DNA from: Blastococcus aurantiacus | GTDB taxonomy: Bacteria; Actinomycetota; Actinomycetes; Mycobacteriales; Geodermatophilaceae | DNA length: 64,000 nt | Assembly (NCBI RefSeq): GCF_900102425.1 | Contig: NZ_FNBT01000001.1 | Location: 124,001 to 188,000 of the forward strand | Direction: 5' to 3' | Part shown: positions 55,692-63,279 of the stretch, piece after piece | Layout of the letters: each line of letters begins with the position of its first letter | Numbering within the stretch: the first letter of the stretch is position 1 | Program-made: the position numbers and the translations under genes | Notes under the pieces: generated by a model | Told to the model about the DNA's origin: nothing | The model's input: the letters and a program-made list of their open reading frames with translations, nothing else | Databases searched by the model: none

Positions 55692-56333
55692 GTGATCATG
55701 CTGGTGGACCTCGACAACACCCTGGTCGACCGCGATCTGGCCTTCCGGACCTGGGCGCAGCACTTCATCCAGGACATCGGGGCCGACCCCGACGATCTGC
55801 CGTGGCTGCTCGCCGTCGACGGGGACGGCTACACGCCGCGTGCCGACGTGGCCGTGGCTCTCAGGGAGCGCTGGGGCCTGGACGTCAGCGTCCGTTACCT
55901 GGTGCATCGCCTGCTCTTCGACCACCTGCCCTTCGTCCAACCCTACCCAGGGGTCCCCGCCGCGCTGGATGCTCTGACGACGGCGGGCGTCACCCTCGTC
56001 GTCGTCACCAACGGAACCGTCGCCCAGCAGGACGAGAAGCTTCGGCGGACCGGGCTGGGCTCGCTGGTCACCGACGCCGTCATCTCCGAAGCCGTCGGCA
56101 GCAGGAAGCCGGATCCGCTGATCTTCCGGGCTGCGCTGGAAGCAGCGCGCCGCCACGGCGGCCGCGGGCCGGCGTGGATGGTCGGGGACCACCCCGTGGC
56201 CGACATCGCGGGCGCGCGGGACTGCGGCCTGCTCACCGGGTGGGTCAGTCACCATCGGGGCTGGACCGGGGGCACACCGGCCGACGTCGAGAGCCCGCGG
56301 ACCGTGGATCTCCTCAGCCAGATGATGCCCTGA
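55692..56333 (+). CDS. HAD-superfamily hydrolase
   Basis: 213 residues from GTG 55692 (ATG 55698 also possible). Motif I is VDLDNTLVDRD with the nucleophile Asp, motif II VVVTNGT, motif III Lys in SRKPDPLIF, and motif IV WMVGDHPVADIAGA. The cap is helical (class C1). It is a phosphatase acting on a small phosphorylated metabolite, identity unknown. Cytosolic. Starts 101 bases from the divergent transferase-like gene. Confidence 0.88.
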   Translation: MIMLVDLDNTLVDRDLAFRTWAQHFIQDIGADPDDLPWLLAVDGDGYTPRADVAVALRERWGLDVSVRYLVHRLLFDHLPFVQPYPGVPAALDALTTAGVTLVVVTNGTVAQQDEKLRRTGLGSLVTDAVISEAVGSRKPDPLIFRAALEAARRHGGRGPAWMVGDHPVADIAGARDCGLLTGWVSHHRGWTGGTPADVESPRTVDLLSQMMP

Positions 56334-56390
56334 CCACCACCTCGCGTCGTCGGCCCCGTCGCCGACGACCGTCGGCACTATCGTCCGGTC

Positions 56391-57035
56391 ATGAGCGAGC
56401 AGGACGTCGTGCTCAGCGAGCAGGTCGCCTACTACCGGATCCGTGCAGCGGATTACCTGGAACGACATCGTCTGATCCCGGGCTTCGACGAACTGGCCCG
56501 AGCAGTGACGGCTTTCGGACCGTCCGGCGCCGTGCTGGAACTGGCCTGCGGTCCCGGGACGTGGACGCCGATGCTGCTCAGGACCGCGACGACGGTCACG
56601 GCGGTGGACGCAGCGCCGGAGATGCTCGATCAGGCACGACGACAAGTCGGCGATGCCCGCGTCGAGTTCGTGCAGGCGGACCTGTTCTCTTGGCGTCCCA
56701 GTCACGTCTACGACACGGTGTTCTTCGGCTTCTGGCTGTCGCACGTCCCGCCCGGCCGCTTCGACTCGTTCTGGCGGCTCGTCGATGCTTCGTTGGCTCC
56801 GGATGGCCGCGTCTTCTTCATCGACGATGCGTGGCGGACGTCAGATGAGGTGCGAGGCGGCCAGGAGACAACGACGATCGTCCGACGCACAGCGGATGGT
56901 GACGAGCACCGCCTCGTCAAGGCGCCCTACACGTCGGAAGCCTTGCAGAAGCGTCTTGCTTCGCTCGGCTGGCTCATCGAGGTTCACGACGTCATCGACG
57001 GCTTGTTCTGGGGCAGCGGCACCCGCATGCGCTGA
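56391..57035 (+). CDS. Class I SAM-dependent methyltransferase
   Basis: 214 residues. Motif I is AVLELACGPGTWTPMLL, the acidic ribose-binding residue is in VTAVDAAPEMLDQAR, then FVQADLFSW and FFGFWLSHVPPGRF. The fold is the UbiE/small-molecule type; the substrate is unknown. ATG 56391, 57 bases after the HAD gene. Lower GC and looser codon use than the core genes around 40 kb suggest acquired DNA. Converges on the kinase-like gene with 14 bases between. Confidence 0.88.
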   Translation: MSEQDVVLSEQVAYYRIRAADYLERHRLIPGFDELARAVTAFGPSGAVLELACGPGTWTPMLLRTATTVTAVDAAPEMLDQARRQVGDARVEFVQADLFSWRPSHVYDTVFFGFWLSHVPPGRFDSFWRLVDASLAPDGRVFFIDDAWRTSDEVRGGQETTTIVRRTADGDEHRLVKAPYTSEALQKRLASLGWLIEVHDVIDGLFWGSGTRMR

Positions 57036-57049
57036 CCGCCGGAACGGCT

Positions 57050-57619
57050 TCACTTCTCATGGGTGATCGGCGCCAGCGACGGCCCGGACGTGCATGTGGA
57101 GTCCGGTGGGTCGTCGCCGAGCTGACGCAGGGCTATCGCTTCAAGGATGGCGTCGACGACGCGTGCGATGGGCGCCGTGGCGTCTATGGCGATGCCGGGG
57201 GGAGTGCCCTCCCCCGTCGCGTGCAGCCGCTCGATGAGTTCGCGTTCTCCCTGCGCCGGATGCCACTCGCTGTCGTCGCTGTTCCGCTCGTCCAGCCGCC
57301 GGATTAACGTGTCTCGATCGACCGTGAGGACGAAGACGGCGTCGAACAGCTCGATGAACTGCGGAAAGTTCCGGGAGCCGCCGCAGAAGAACGTCTCCTC
57401 CGCGTCGTCGTTCGCGACCAGAGCTGCGACCTTCTGCACGTGCCACATGTGGTGTTCGTGCCTGTGGCCATCCACCGCTGCGCCAGGTGCCGGCTGGCCC
57501 TGGTATGCCAGTTCTCGGTCGCCGTGGACGGCGTGGTGCCCCCGCCGCTGCAGTTCTGCGCAGACAGAGGTCTTGCCGGTGCCGGAGACGCCTTCGACGA
57601 GATAGTTCCGTCGGCCCAT
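57050..57619 (-). CDS. P-loop kinase-like ATPase with intact Walker A
   Basis: 189 residues from ATG 57619. Walker A is GVSGTGKT at 10-17 after a YLVE strand, as in small adenylate-kinase-like or shikimate-kinase-like proteins. VFVLTVDRDTLIRRLDERN is the lid-type region seen in such kinases, and IAIDATAPIARVVDAIL closes the sheet. Probably a nucleoside or small-metabolite kinase; no substrate motif recognised. Divergent from a second P-loop protein 67 bases away. Confidence 0.82.
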   Translation of the reverse strand: MGRRNYLVEGVSGTGKTSVCAELQRRGHHAVHGDRELAYQGQPAPGAAVDGHRHEHHMWHVQKVAALVANDDAEETFFCGGSRNFPQFIELFDAVFVLTVDRDTLIRRLDERNSDDSEWHPAQGERELIERLHATGEGTPPGIAIDATAPIARVVDAILEAIALRQLGDDPPDSTCTSGPSLAPITHEK

Positions 57620-57686
57620 GGGCGGACGGTATCGCGCGCGGAACGACCGCTCTGCGCCCTCGAAATGGGCGATCTGGAGCGGGACC

Positions 57687-58361
57687 ATGGCCATCGCTCG
57701 CAGTGGCACCCTCGCGGCCATGGCAATCGAGGAAGTGCTGCTCATCGGCGGTGCAGCCGGGGTCGGCGAGTCGAGCGTCGGGTGGGAGGTCTCCAGCCAG
57801 CTGAACCGTCGCGCCGTCGCCCATTGGCATCTGGAAGGCGATGTGCTCGATGCCGCATGGCCCCGCCCTGCCGACGACCAGGATGGTCGGCGCATGACCG
57901 TGAACACCCTTCGCGCCATGGCAGGGGTGTTCGCGGCCGAGGGCTACCTGCGTTGCGTGTACGCGCAGACCGCGAGCGTCGTCGACTTCGAGCTGGTGAC
58001 GCGCGCGCTGGGCAGAGTCCGCCTGCACGGCGTACTGCTCACCGCGTCGGAAACGACTCGCTCTGCACGACTTCCCCAGCGCGAGATCGGCTCCGATCTC
58101 GATCGGCACCTGGTGAGCAGCACACGCATGGCTGACTACCTCCAGAAACAAGCACCGGAGTGGGTGACCCGGGTTCCGACCGACGATCGGACGGTCACCG
58201 AGATCGCCCGCGACGTGATCGCCCTGTCCGATTGGACGGTCGCCTATGCAAACAGCTGCACCCACCCGTTCCGGCTGCCTCCCTTCGGGGCTCCCCCGGA
58301 GTCGTCCGGGCTCCGATCAGGTGTGTCCGTCCATGTCGACCGGGGTGTCCGCGGTCGGTGA
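57687..58361 (+). CDS. P-loop protein with degenerate Walker A (Lys replaced by Glu)
   Basis: 224 residues from ATG 57687, which has GGAG seven bases upstream; ATG 57720 is the alternative. The N-terminal strand-loop VLLIGGAAGVGESS would be a textbook GxxGxGKS loop, but the invariant Lys codon is GAG (Glu). The remaining text (HWHLEGDVLDAAW, RVRLHGVLLTASETTR) keeps the kinase-like fold. ATP binding is doubtful, so it may be inactive or regulatory, or the gene may be decaying. Its last 45 bases overlap the convergent MarR gene. Confidence 0.75.
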   Translation: MAIARSGTLAAMAIEEVLLIGGAAGVGESSVGWEVSSQLNRRAVAHWHLEGDVLDAAWPRPADDQDGRRMTVNTLRAMAGVFAAEGYLRCVYAQTASVVDFELVTRALGRVRLHGVLLTASETTRSARLPQREIGSDLDRHLVSSTRMADYLQKQAPEWVTRVPTDDRTVTEIARDVIALSDWTVAYANSCTHPFRLPPFGAPPESSGLRSGVSVHVDRGVRGR

Positions 58362-58838
58362 TCGCCAGGGGTGCCCGGGGCCGGCGGCGGTCAGGATGCT
58401 CTGGGTGATGTCCCGGAGCTGCTGATGCTGGGCCGCGGTCAGCGGCGTGAGGACCAGTCGCCGGACGGTCGCGACGTGCCCGGGCATGGCCTCGTCGACC
58501 TGGTGCCACCCGAGCTCGGTGAGGGTCGCCAGGGTGTAGCGGCCGTCGGTCGGGTCGGTCGTGCGGCGGACCCACTGCCGTCGCTCCAGGCGGGTGACGG
58601 CGCGGGACAGCTTGGTCAGCGAGCTGTTCGCGTAGCCCGCCAGCACGCTCAGGCGCAGGGTCCGGTCGGGGGCGACGGAGAGCGCGTAGAGCAGGCCGTA
58701 CTCGAAGTGCGTCAGACCCGCGTCGCGCTGCAGCTGAGCGTCCAGCAGCGCCGGCAACCACTCCAGCACTGTGGCCAGGCTGGACCACGTCTGCAGCTCG
58801 TCGCCCGAGAACGCGGCGGGGCCAGAGATCTCACCCAT
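58317..58838 (-). CDS. MarR-family transcriptional regulator
   Basis: 173 residues. Winged helix: LTHFEYGLLYALSVAPDRTLRLSVLA, recognition helix NSSLTKLSRAVTRLERRQWV, and wing RRTTDPTDGRYTLATLTELG. A dimer is formed by the terminal helices. ATG 58838. It is divergent from an SDR oxidoreductase, and the 110-bp space between them carries two copies of a palindrome, the typical arrangement for a MarR protein that represses both itself and its neighbour until a ligand binds. Confidence 0.92.
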   Translation of the reverse strand: MGEISGPAAFSGDELQTWSSLATVLEWLPALLDAQLQRDAGLTHFEYGLLYALSVAPDRTLRLSVLAGYANSSLTKLSRAVTRLERRQWVRRTTDPTDGRYTLATLTELGWHQVDEAMPGHVATVRRLVLTPLTAAQHQQLRDITQSILTAAGPGHPWRSPTADTPVDMDGHT

Positions 58839-58879
58839 GTCGCGGGCGACGGAGGCAGAACATGCACGCAGGCTAGATC

Positions 58880-58895
58880 ACTTGCTCAGGCAAGT
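58880..58895. promoter_or_regulatory. MarR-type operator copy 1
   Basis: ACTTGCTCAGGCAAGT: 6-bp perfect arms around TCAG, 42 bases from the marR start. Confidence 0.72.
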
Positions 58896-58908
58896 CACCT
58901 GTAGCGTC

Positions 58909-58924
58909 ACTTGCTCAAGCAAGT
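58909..58924. promoter_or_regulatory. MarR-type operator copy 2
   Basis: ACTTGCTCAAGCAAGT: same site with one base different in the centre, 29 bases (nearly three helical turns) from copy 1 and 24 bases from the SDR start. Confidence 0.75.
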
Positions 58925-58948
58925 CAGACGACGTGGAGTGAGGCGGAC

Positions 58949-59740
58949 ATGGATCTGCAGTTGACGGGCAAGCGGGCGTTCATCAGCGGCTCGACGCGGG
59001 GCATCGGCCATGCCGTCGCCCGGGCACTCGCTGCCGAGGGCGCTGCCGTCGTCCTCCACGGCCGCACGCGCGACGGCGTCGACGACGCCGTGCGGCGCCT
59101 CAGGGCGGAGCGGCACGGGGTCGACGTGTCAGGTGTCGCCGGCGACGTCGCGGACGACGCCGAGCTCGGCCGCCTGCTGGGGACCGTCGGCGACGTCGAC
59201 GTCCTGGTGAACAACGTCGGGGTCTTCGAGCTGGCGTCCTTCCCGGCGACCACGGACGAGGACTGGCGTCGCGTCCTCGACGTCAACCTGATGAGCGCCG
59301 TGCGACTGTCCCGGCAGCTGCTGCCGGGCATGCTCGAGCGCGGATGGGGGCGCGTCGTCATGGTGAGCAGCGAGTCCGGCGTCGACGTCCCGGCGGACAT
59401 GATCCACTACGGCGTGAGCAAGGCCGCGATGCTGGCACTGGGCAACGGTCTCGCCAAGCTCACGCGAGGCACCGGGGTCACGGTCAACACGATCCTCGGG
59501 GGACCGACGTACAGCGACGGTGTCGAGGCCGCCGTCCGCCACGTCGCCGAGCTGCAGGGGCTGCCGGAGGCGGACGTGAAGGCCGGCATCGCCGCGAGCA
59601 ACACCAGCTCGCTCGTGCAGCGCTTCCTCGAGCCGGCGGAGTTGGCGAGTCTGGTCGCCTACCTCGCCAGCCCGCTCTCCTCGGCCACCAACGGCGGGGC
59701 GCTCCGTGCGGACGGCGGCCGCCTGGTCCAGGTGCTCTGA
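58949..59740 (+). CDS. Short-chain dehydrogenase/reductase
   Basis: 263 residues. Cofactor loop RAFISGSTRGIGHAVARAL, with Ser where Thr is usual before the Gly-rich loop; LVNNVGVFELASF; catalytic Ser in VVMVSSESG and Tyr/Lys in HYGVSKAAML. NAD(P)H-dependent; the substrate is unknown. The C-terminal region (SSLVQRFLEPAELASLVAYL) is normal for the family. ATG 58949. Presumably under MarR control through the doubled operator just upstream. Confidence 0.93.
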   Translation: MDLQLTGKRAFISGSTRGIGHAVARALAAEGAAVVLHGRTRDGVDDAVRRLRAERHGVDVSGVAGDVADDAELGRLLGTVGDVDVLVNNVGVFELASFPATTDEDWRRVLDVNLMSAVRLSRQLLPGMLERGWGRVVMVSSESGVDVPADMIHYGVSKAAMLALGNGLAKLTRGTGVTVNTILGGPTYSDGVEAAVRHVAELQGLPEADVKAGIAASNTSSLVQRFLEPAELASLVAYLASPLSSATNGGALRADGGRLVQVL

Positions 59741-59775
59741 TCCCCTCCGGGCCGCTGCGCGGGTGCCGGAGAAGA

Positions 59776-61020
59776 TCAGCGGGCTGCTGGAGCCGGTGGC
59801 TTGGCCGGTAGCGCCTTGATCTGCTCGACGAAGCTCTCGAAGTCCGAGCCACCCGCGGTCAGGGCCCGGCGGCTCGTGACCAGGGCCTTGGGCCAGTTCA
59901 CGCTGACGGCACCGATGAGCCGGCCGTCGTCGTCGGAGTAGAGGACGGCCGCACGCGCCGGGTCGGCCGCCAGGTCGCCGACGACCTCGTACCGACCACC
60001 GCGCGAGGCGTGCCCGACGATCTGCAGCTTCCAGTCGTACTGGTCGCTCCAGACGTACTCGAGCGGGCTGTAGGGCTTCAGGCCGTCGGCATGCACGATG
60101 TTGTGCGCGACCGCGGCCGCCTGCTCGACGGCGTTCGTCCAGTGCTCCAGGCGCACCTCGGTCGGGTAGCGCGGGTCCTGCCAGCGGGCGACGTCGCCGA
60201 CCGCCCACACCCGGTCGGAGTCCACCGCGCGGCAGTACCGGTCGCAGACGACGCCGTTCTCGACCAGGAGCCCCGAGTCGGCGAGCCAGGCGTCGTTCGG
60301 CACGGCGCCGATGCCGACGAGGACGGTCGCGGCCGGCAGGACCGACCCGTCGGTGAGGCGCACGGTCAGGTTGCCGGCGGTCCCGTCGATGCCCTCGACG
60401 CCGACGCCGAAGCGGGTGTCCACGCCGTGCCGGCGGTGCAGCTCCTCCAGCGGGCGGCCGACCTCGGGGCCGACGAGCCGGGCGAGCGGCGTGCGCAGCG
60501 GGTCGACCACGGTCACGGCGTGCCCGAGCGTGCTGATGGTCGCGGCCGCCTCGGCGCCCACGACGCCGCCGCCGACCACCACGACCGCGCCCCCGGCGGC
60601 CAGGTCGGCGCGCAGCCCGTCGACGTCGGCCAGCGTGCGGATGACGTGCACGCCGGAGTCCGCCGGCCACGGCGAGGGCCGGGCCGCGGCACCCGTGGCG
60701 ATCACGACGGAGTCGAAGTCCAGCGCCGTCCCGTCGGCCAGCAGCACCTGCTGCGCCGCGACATCGAGCCGGACGGCGGCGACGCCGAGCCGCAGCTCGA
60801 TCTCCGCGCTCGCGGCCGCCTCAGGGGTGATCAGCGCGAGCCGGTCGAGCTCCCACTCCCCCGCCAGGTACTGCTTGGACAGCGGCGGCTTGTCGTAGGG
60901 CGCGTGCGGCTCCTCGCCGACGAGCACGATGCGGCCGGCGAAGCCCTCGCGGCGCAGGGCCTGCGCGGTGCGCACCCCGCCGGTGGACGAGCCGACGACG
61001 ACGACGGTCTCCGTGGTCAC
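59776..61020 (-). CDS. FAD-dependent ferredoxin reductase of the P450 system
   Basis: 414 residues from GTG 61020. FAD Rossmann motif VVVVGSSTGGVRTAQALRREG (Ser-Ser in place of Gly-Ala), PYDKPPLSKQYLAG, an NADH Rossmann motif in AVVVVGGGVVGAEAAATIS, and VWAVGDVARWQDP at the FAD-ribityl site: the BphA4/putidaredoxin-reductase-like family. It would pass electrons from NAD(P)H to the small ferredoxin encoded upstream. It follows the P450 gene on the same strand after a 90-bp gap that holds a strong hairpin. Confidence 0.93.
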   Translation of the reverse strand: MTTETVVVVGSSTGGVRTAQALRREGFAGRIVLVGEEPHAPYDKPPLSKQYLAGEWELDRLALITPEAAASAEIELRLGVAAVRLDVAAQQVLLADGTALDFDSVVIATGAAARPSPWPADSGVHVIRTLADVDGLRADLAAGGAVVVVGGGVVGAEAAATISTLGHAVTVVDPLRTPLARLVGPEVGRPLEELHRRHGVDTRFGVGVEGIDGTAGNLTVRLTDGSVLPAATVLVGIGAVPNDAWLADSGLLVENGVVCDRYCRAVDSDRVWAVGDVARWQDPRYPTEVRLEHWTNAVEQAAAVAHNIVHADGLKPYSPLEYVWSDQYDWKLQIVGHASRGGRYEVVGDLAADPARAAVLYSDDDGRLIGAVSVNWPKALVTSRRALTAGGSDFESFVEQIKALPAKPPAPAAR

Positions 61021-61063
61021 GGGTGGAACCCACTCTCTGGTGCAGGCTGGCGCTGGACGTGCC

Positions 61064-61103
61064 GGAGCCCCGGTGGCCGTGGGATCACGGCCACCGGGGC
61101 TCC
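61064..61103 (-). terminator. 18-bp perfect hairpin between P450 and reductase genes
   Basis: Arms 61064-61081 and 61086-61103 are exactly complementary around a GGAT loop. It is eight bases past the P450 stop and upstream of a co-oriented gene, so it may partially terminate, giving less reductase than P450/ferredoxin mRNA, or stabilise the upstream transcript. Confidence 0.75.
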
Positions 61104-61110
61104 GAGTACA

Positions 61111-62379
61111 TCAGCCGAGGTTGATCGGCAGCATCCGGGGACCGCGGATCTGACCGGTCGACCAGCGCATGGGCGCGCCTTCGGCCAGCGAGAACTCCGG
61201 GATCCGGTCGAGCCAGACGTCGAGGGCGACGCGCAGCTCCATGCGGGCCAGGTGCGAGCCCGCGCAGCGGTGGATGCCCAGGCCGAACGCGGCGTGCCGG
61301 TTGACCTCGCGGTCGATGACGACCTCGTCGGCCCGCTCGAACTTCTCCGGGTCGCGGTTGGCGGCCGGGAAGGGCAGGAGGACCCAGTCCTCCTTCTTCA
61401 TCTCGACGCCACCGAGCTCGACGTCCTCCTTGACCAGGCGGGCCATGGTCACGGGGGCGTAGGCGCGGAGGAACTCCTCCACGGCGGTCGCCCGCAAGGC
61501 GGGCTCCTCGACGAGGCGCTTCCGGTCCTCGGGGTTCTTCGCCAGGTGCCACAGCGAGGCGCCGATCGCGCTCCACGTGGTGTCGATGCCGGCGATGAGC
61601 AGCAGCGCCATCGTGCCCACCACGTGGTTCGGCGCCAGCTTCTGGCCGTACAGCTCGGCGTTGATGAGGTAGGTCGTCAGGTCGTCGCGCGGGTTGTCGA
61701 TGTGGTCGCGCACCTGCTCGAGGAGGTAGGAGAAGAGCACCTCGGTGGAGGCCTCGCGCTCCTCGGGTGACCGGTTGACCCCTTCGAGGGCGTTCTCCAC
61801 GAAGACCTTGAACTTCGGGGTGTCCTCGGTCGGGAAGCCGAGCATGTCCGCGATCACCCGGATCGGGATGTGCATCGCGTACTCGGTGGCCGCGTCGACC
61901 AGGTCGCGGCCCTCGAAGGCGTTGATCAGCGAGTGGCAGAACTCCCGGGTGGTGATCTCCTGCTTCGCGACGTTCGCCTTGGTGAAGGCCGGCAGCAGCA
62001 GCTTGCGGGCGTCGTGGTGGAACGGCGGGTCGGACGAGATCGGGGGGACTCCGCCGACGGGGGCGAGGTCCAGCGGGGGCCGGTAGTTGCCCACGATGAC
62101 GGCACGCGAGGTGAAGTGCTCGGTGTCGTAGGCGATCGCCTGGACGTCCTCGTACCGCGTCGGCAGCCAGGCGCCACCGAAGCGCTCGGTGTGCGCGACC
62201 GGGCAGCGGCCACGCAGGTCGTCCCAGATCTCGTGGGCGTTCTCCGCGTACTGCTCGTCCATGTGCGAGAAGTCGGTGGCCCAGTCGGAGACCGGACCGT
62301 CCATCACCTCGAACCGGGTGAGCTCGGCGGGATCGGCCTTCTGGAACGGCGAGTCGGTGAACCTGTCATCGACGGTCAT
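61111..62379 (-). CDS. Cytochrome P450
   Basis: 422 residues. The I-helix oxygen motif is LLIAGIDTTWSAIG, the K-helix ExxR lies in AVEEFLRAYAP, and the heme loop is FGLGIHRCAGSHLA with the Cys ligand at 372. Cytosolic bacterial class I enzyme. ATG 62379 with GAGGAGG six bases before it. It overlaps the ferredoxin gene by 14 bases, so both are made together. Subfamily and substrate cannot be assigned by eye; the catabolic neighbours (thioesterase, mutase, monooxygenase) favour lipid, terpene or steroid-type substrates. Confidence 0.95.
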   Translation of the reverse strand: MTVDDRFTDSPFQKADPAELTRFEVMDGPVSDWATDFSHMDEQYAENAHEIWDDLRGRCPVAHTERFGGAWLPTRYEDVQAIAYDTEHFTSRAVIVGNYRPPLDLAPVGGVPPISSDPPFHHDARKLLLPAFTKANVAKQEITTREFCHSLINAFEGRDLVDAATEYAMHIPIRVIADMLGFPTEDTPKFKVFVENALEGVNRSPEEREASTEVLFSYLLEQVRDHIDNPRDDLTTYLINAELYGQKLAPNHVVGTMALLLIAGIDTTWSAIGASLWHLAKNPEDRKRLVEEPALRATAVEEFLRAYAPVTMARLVKEDVELGGVEMKKEDWVLLPFPAANRDPEKFERADEVVIDREVNRHAAFGLGIHRCAGSHLARMELRVALDVWLDRIPEFSLAEGAPMRWSTGQIRGPRMLPINLG

Positions 62380-62590
62380 TCAGTGCCTCCTCATGGACGA
62401 GAACAGCGGACTCGGGGCAGTTGGCTGCAGCGAGACGGATATCGCCCTCGCGGCCCTCGGGCACGTTGCCGTCGGCCGTGAGCGCGGTGAGCGTGGCGTA
62501 GCCCTCGTCGTCCTCGCCGAAGAGGTCGGGGGCGAGGTCGTAGCAGCGGCCGTGCCCCTGGCACAGCTGCGAGTCGATCTGCACCTTCAT
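62366..62590 (-). CDS. [3Fe-4S]-type ferredoxin, redox partner of the P450
   Basis: 74 residues from ATG 62590. Cluster ligands are Cys10 and Cys16 in CQGHGRC and Cys58 in ANCPESAV. The second Cys of the usual CxxCxxC is His13, the CxxHxxC variant that holds a three-iron cluster and is typical of P450-linked ferredoxins in actinobacteria. Acidic surface (FGEDDEG). Its start overlaps the TetR stop by four bases and its end overlaps the P450 gene. Confidence 0.93.
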   Translation of the reverse strand: MKVQIDSQLCQGHGRCYDLAPDLFGEDDEGYATLTALTADGNVPEGREGDIRLAAANCPESAVLVHEEALNDRR

Positions 62591-63198
62591 GTGCGGGTTC
62601 CTATCTGTTCCTCGGTACGGGCGATGCTCGTCACGACCCGGGACAGCAGCGCTGTCCATTCCTCGTCGCCGACGTCGTGCAGATCAGGGGTGAGCAGCGT
62701 GCTGCCGATGGCCAGCGCCGTCGCCAGGTGCGCGATGGCGCGGGCGGAGACGGTGGCGTCGATCTCGCCGTGCAGCTGCGCCTGCTCGACCAGGTCGGTC
62801 ATCCACTCGGCGCGCTCGCGGACGTAGCCGGTCATCGACGCGGCGACCTCCGGGTCGCGCCGCACGGCGATGAGCGCCTCGATGACCAGGTAGCGGTCGG
62901 CGTCCGGCCGCTCGCGCAGGCCCACGCCGGTGCGCATGAGCATGTCGACGATCGAGCGCTGGGGGTCGGCGGCGACCATGTCCTCGAGGGGCCGGCGGCC
63001 GTGGGTGCGCAGGGCACCGACGAGGAGCTCGGCCTTCGAGGTGAAATAGGCGTACAGGGCGCTGTTGCTCAGCCCCGCCTCCGTCGCGATGTCGGCGACG
63101 CGCGTGCCGTCGTAGCCGCGGCGGGCGAACACGTCGGCGGCAGCACGCAGCAGCCGCTGCCGTGTCTGTGCGCCGGTTGCGCCTGCGATGCGTCCCAC
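62587..63198 (-). CDS. TetR-family repressor of the P450 operon
   Basis: 203 residues from GTG 63198. N-terminal helix-turn-helix: QTRQRLLRAAADVFARRGYDGTRVADIA, TEAGLSNSALYAYFTSKAELL. The ligand domain is helical. An upstream GTG at 63222 also opens the frame, but it adjoins the palindrome at 63208-63221, which would then be inside the gene, so the downstream GTG is preferred. First gene of the operon tetR, ferredoxin, P450 (then reductase), which suggests self-repression and induction by the P450 substrate. Confidence 0.92.
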   Translation of the reverse strand: MGRIAGATGAQTRQRLLRAAADVFARRGYDGTRVADIATEAGLSNSALYAYFTSKAELLVGALRTHGRRPLEDMVAADPQRSIVDMLMRTGVGLRERPDADRYLVIEALIAVRRDPEVAASMTGYVRERAEWMTDLVEQAQLHGEIDATVSARAIAHLATALAIGSTLLTPDLHDVGDEEWTALLSRVVTSIARTEEQIGTRT

Positions 63199-63207
63199 GC
63201 CACGAAT

Positions 63208-63221
63208 TGAATAGTGATTCA
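63208..63221. promoter_or_regulatory. Palindromic operator upstream of the TetR-P450 operon
   Basis: TGAAT-AGTG-ATTCA, perfect 5-bp arms in an AT-rich patch, 10 bases before the preferred tetR start and shared with the divergent thioesterase promoter region. Confidence 0.65.
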
Positions 63222-63279
63222 CTTAACAGGTCAAGAGGGGCTGGCCAGGAGGAGTCGGGTTTTCGTGCAGGCTGACGGC

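Noticed and set aside
54961-58361. Genomic island bounded by a tRNA or direct repeats
   Set aside because: No tRNA, integrase or flanking direct repeats were found; only composition and gene mix suggest acquisition.
59776-63198. Secondary-metabolite gene cluster around the P450
   Set aside because: No synthase, carrier protein or tailoring set accompanies it; the neighbours look catabolic.
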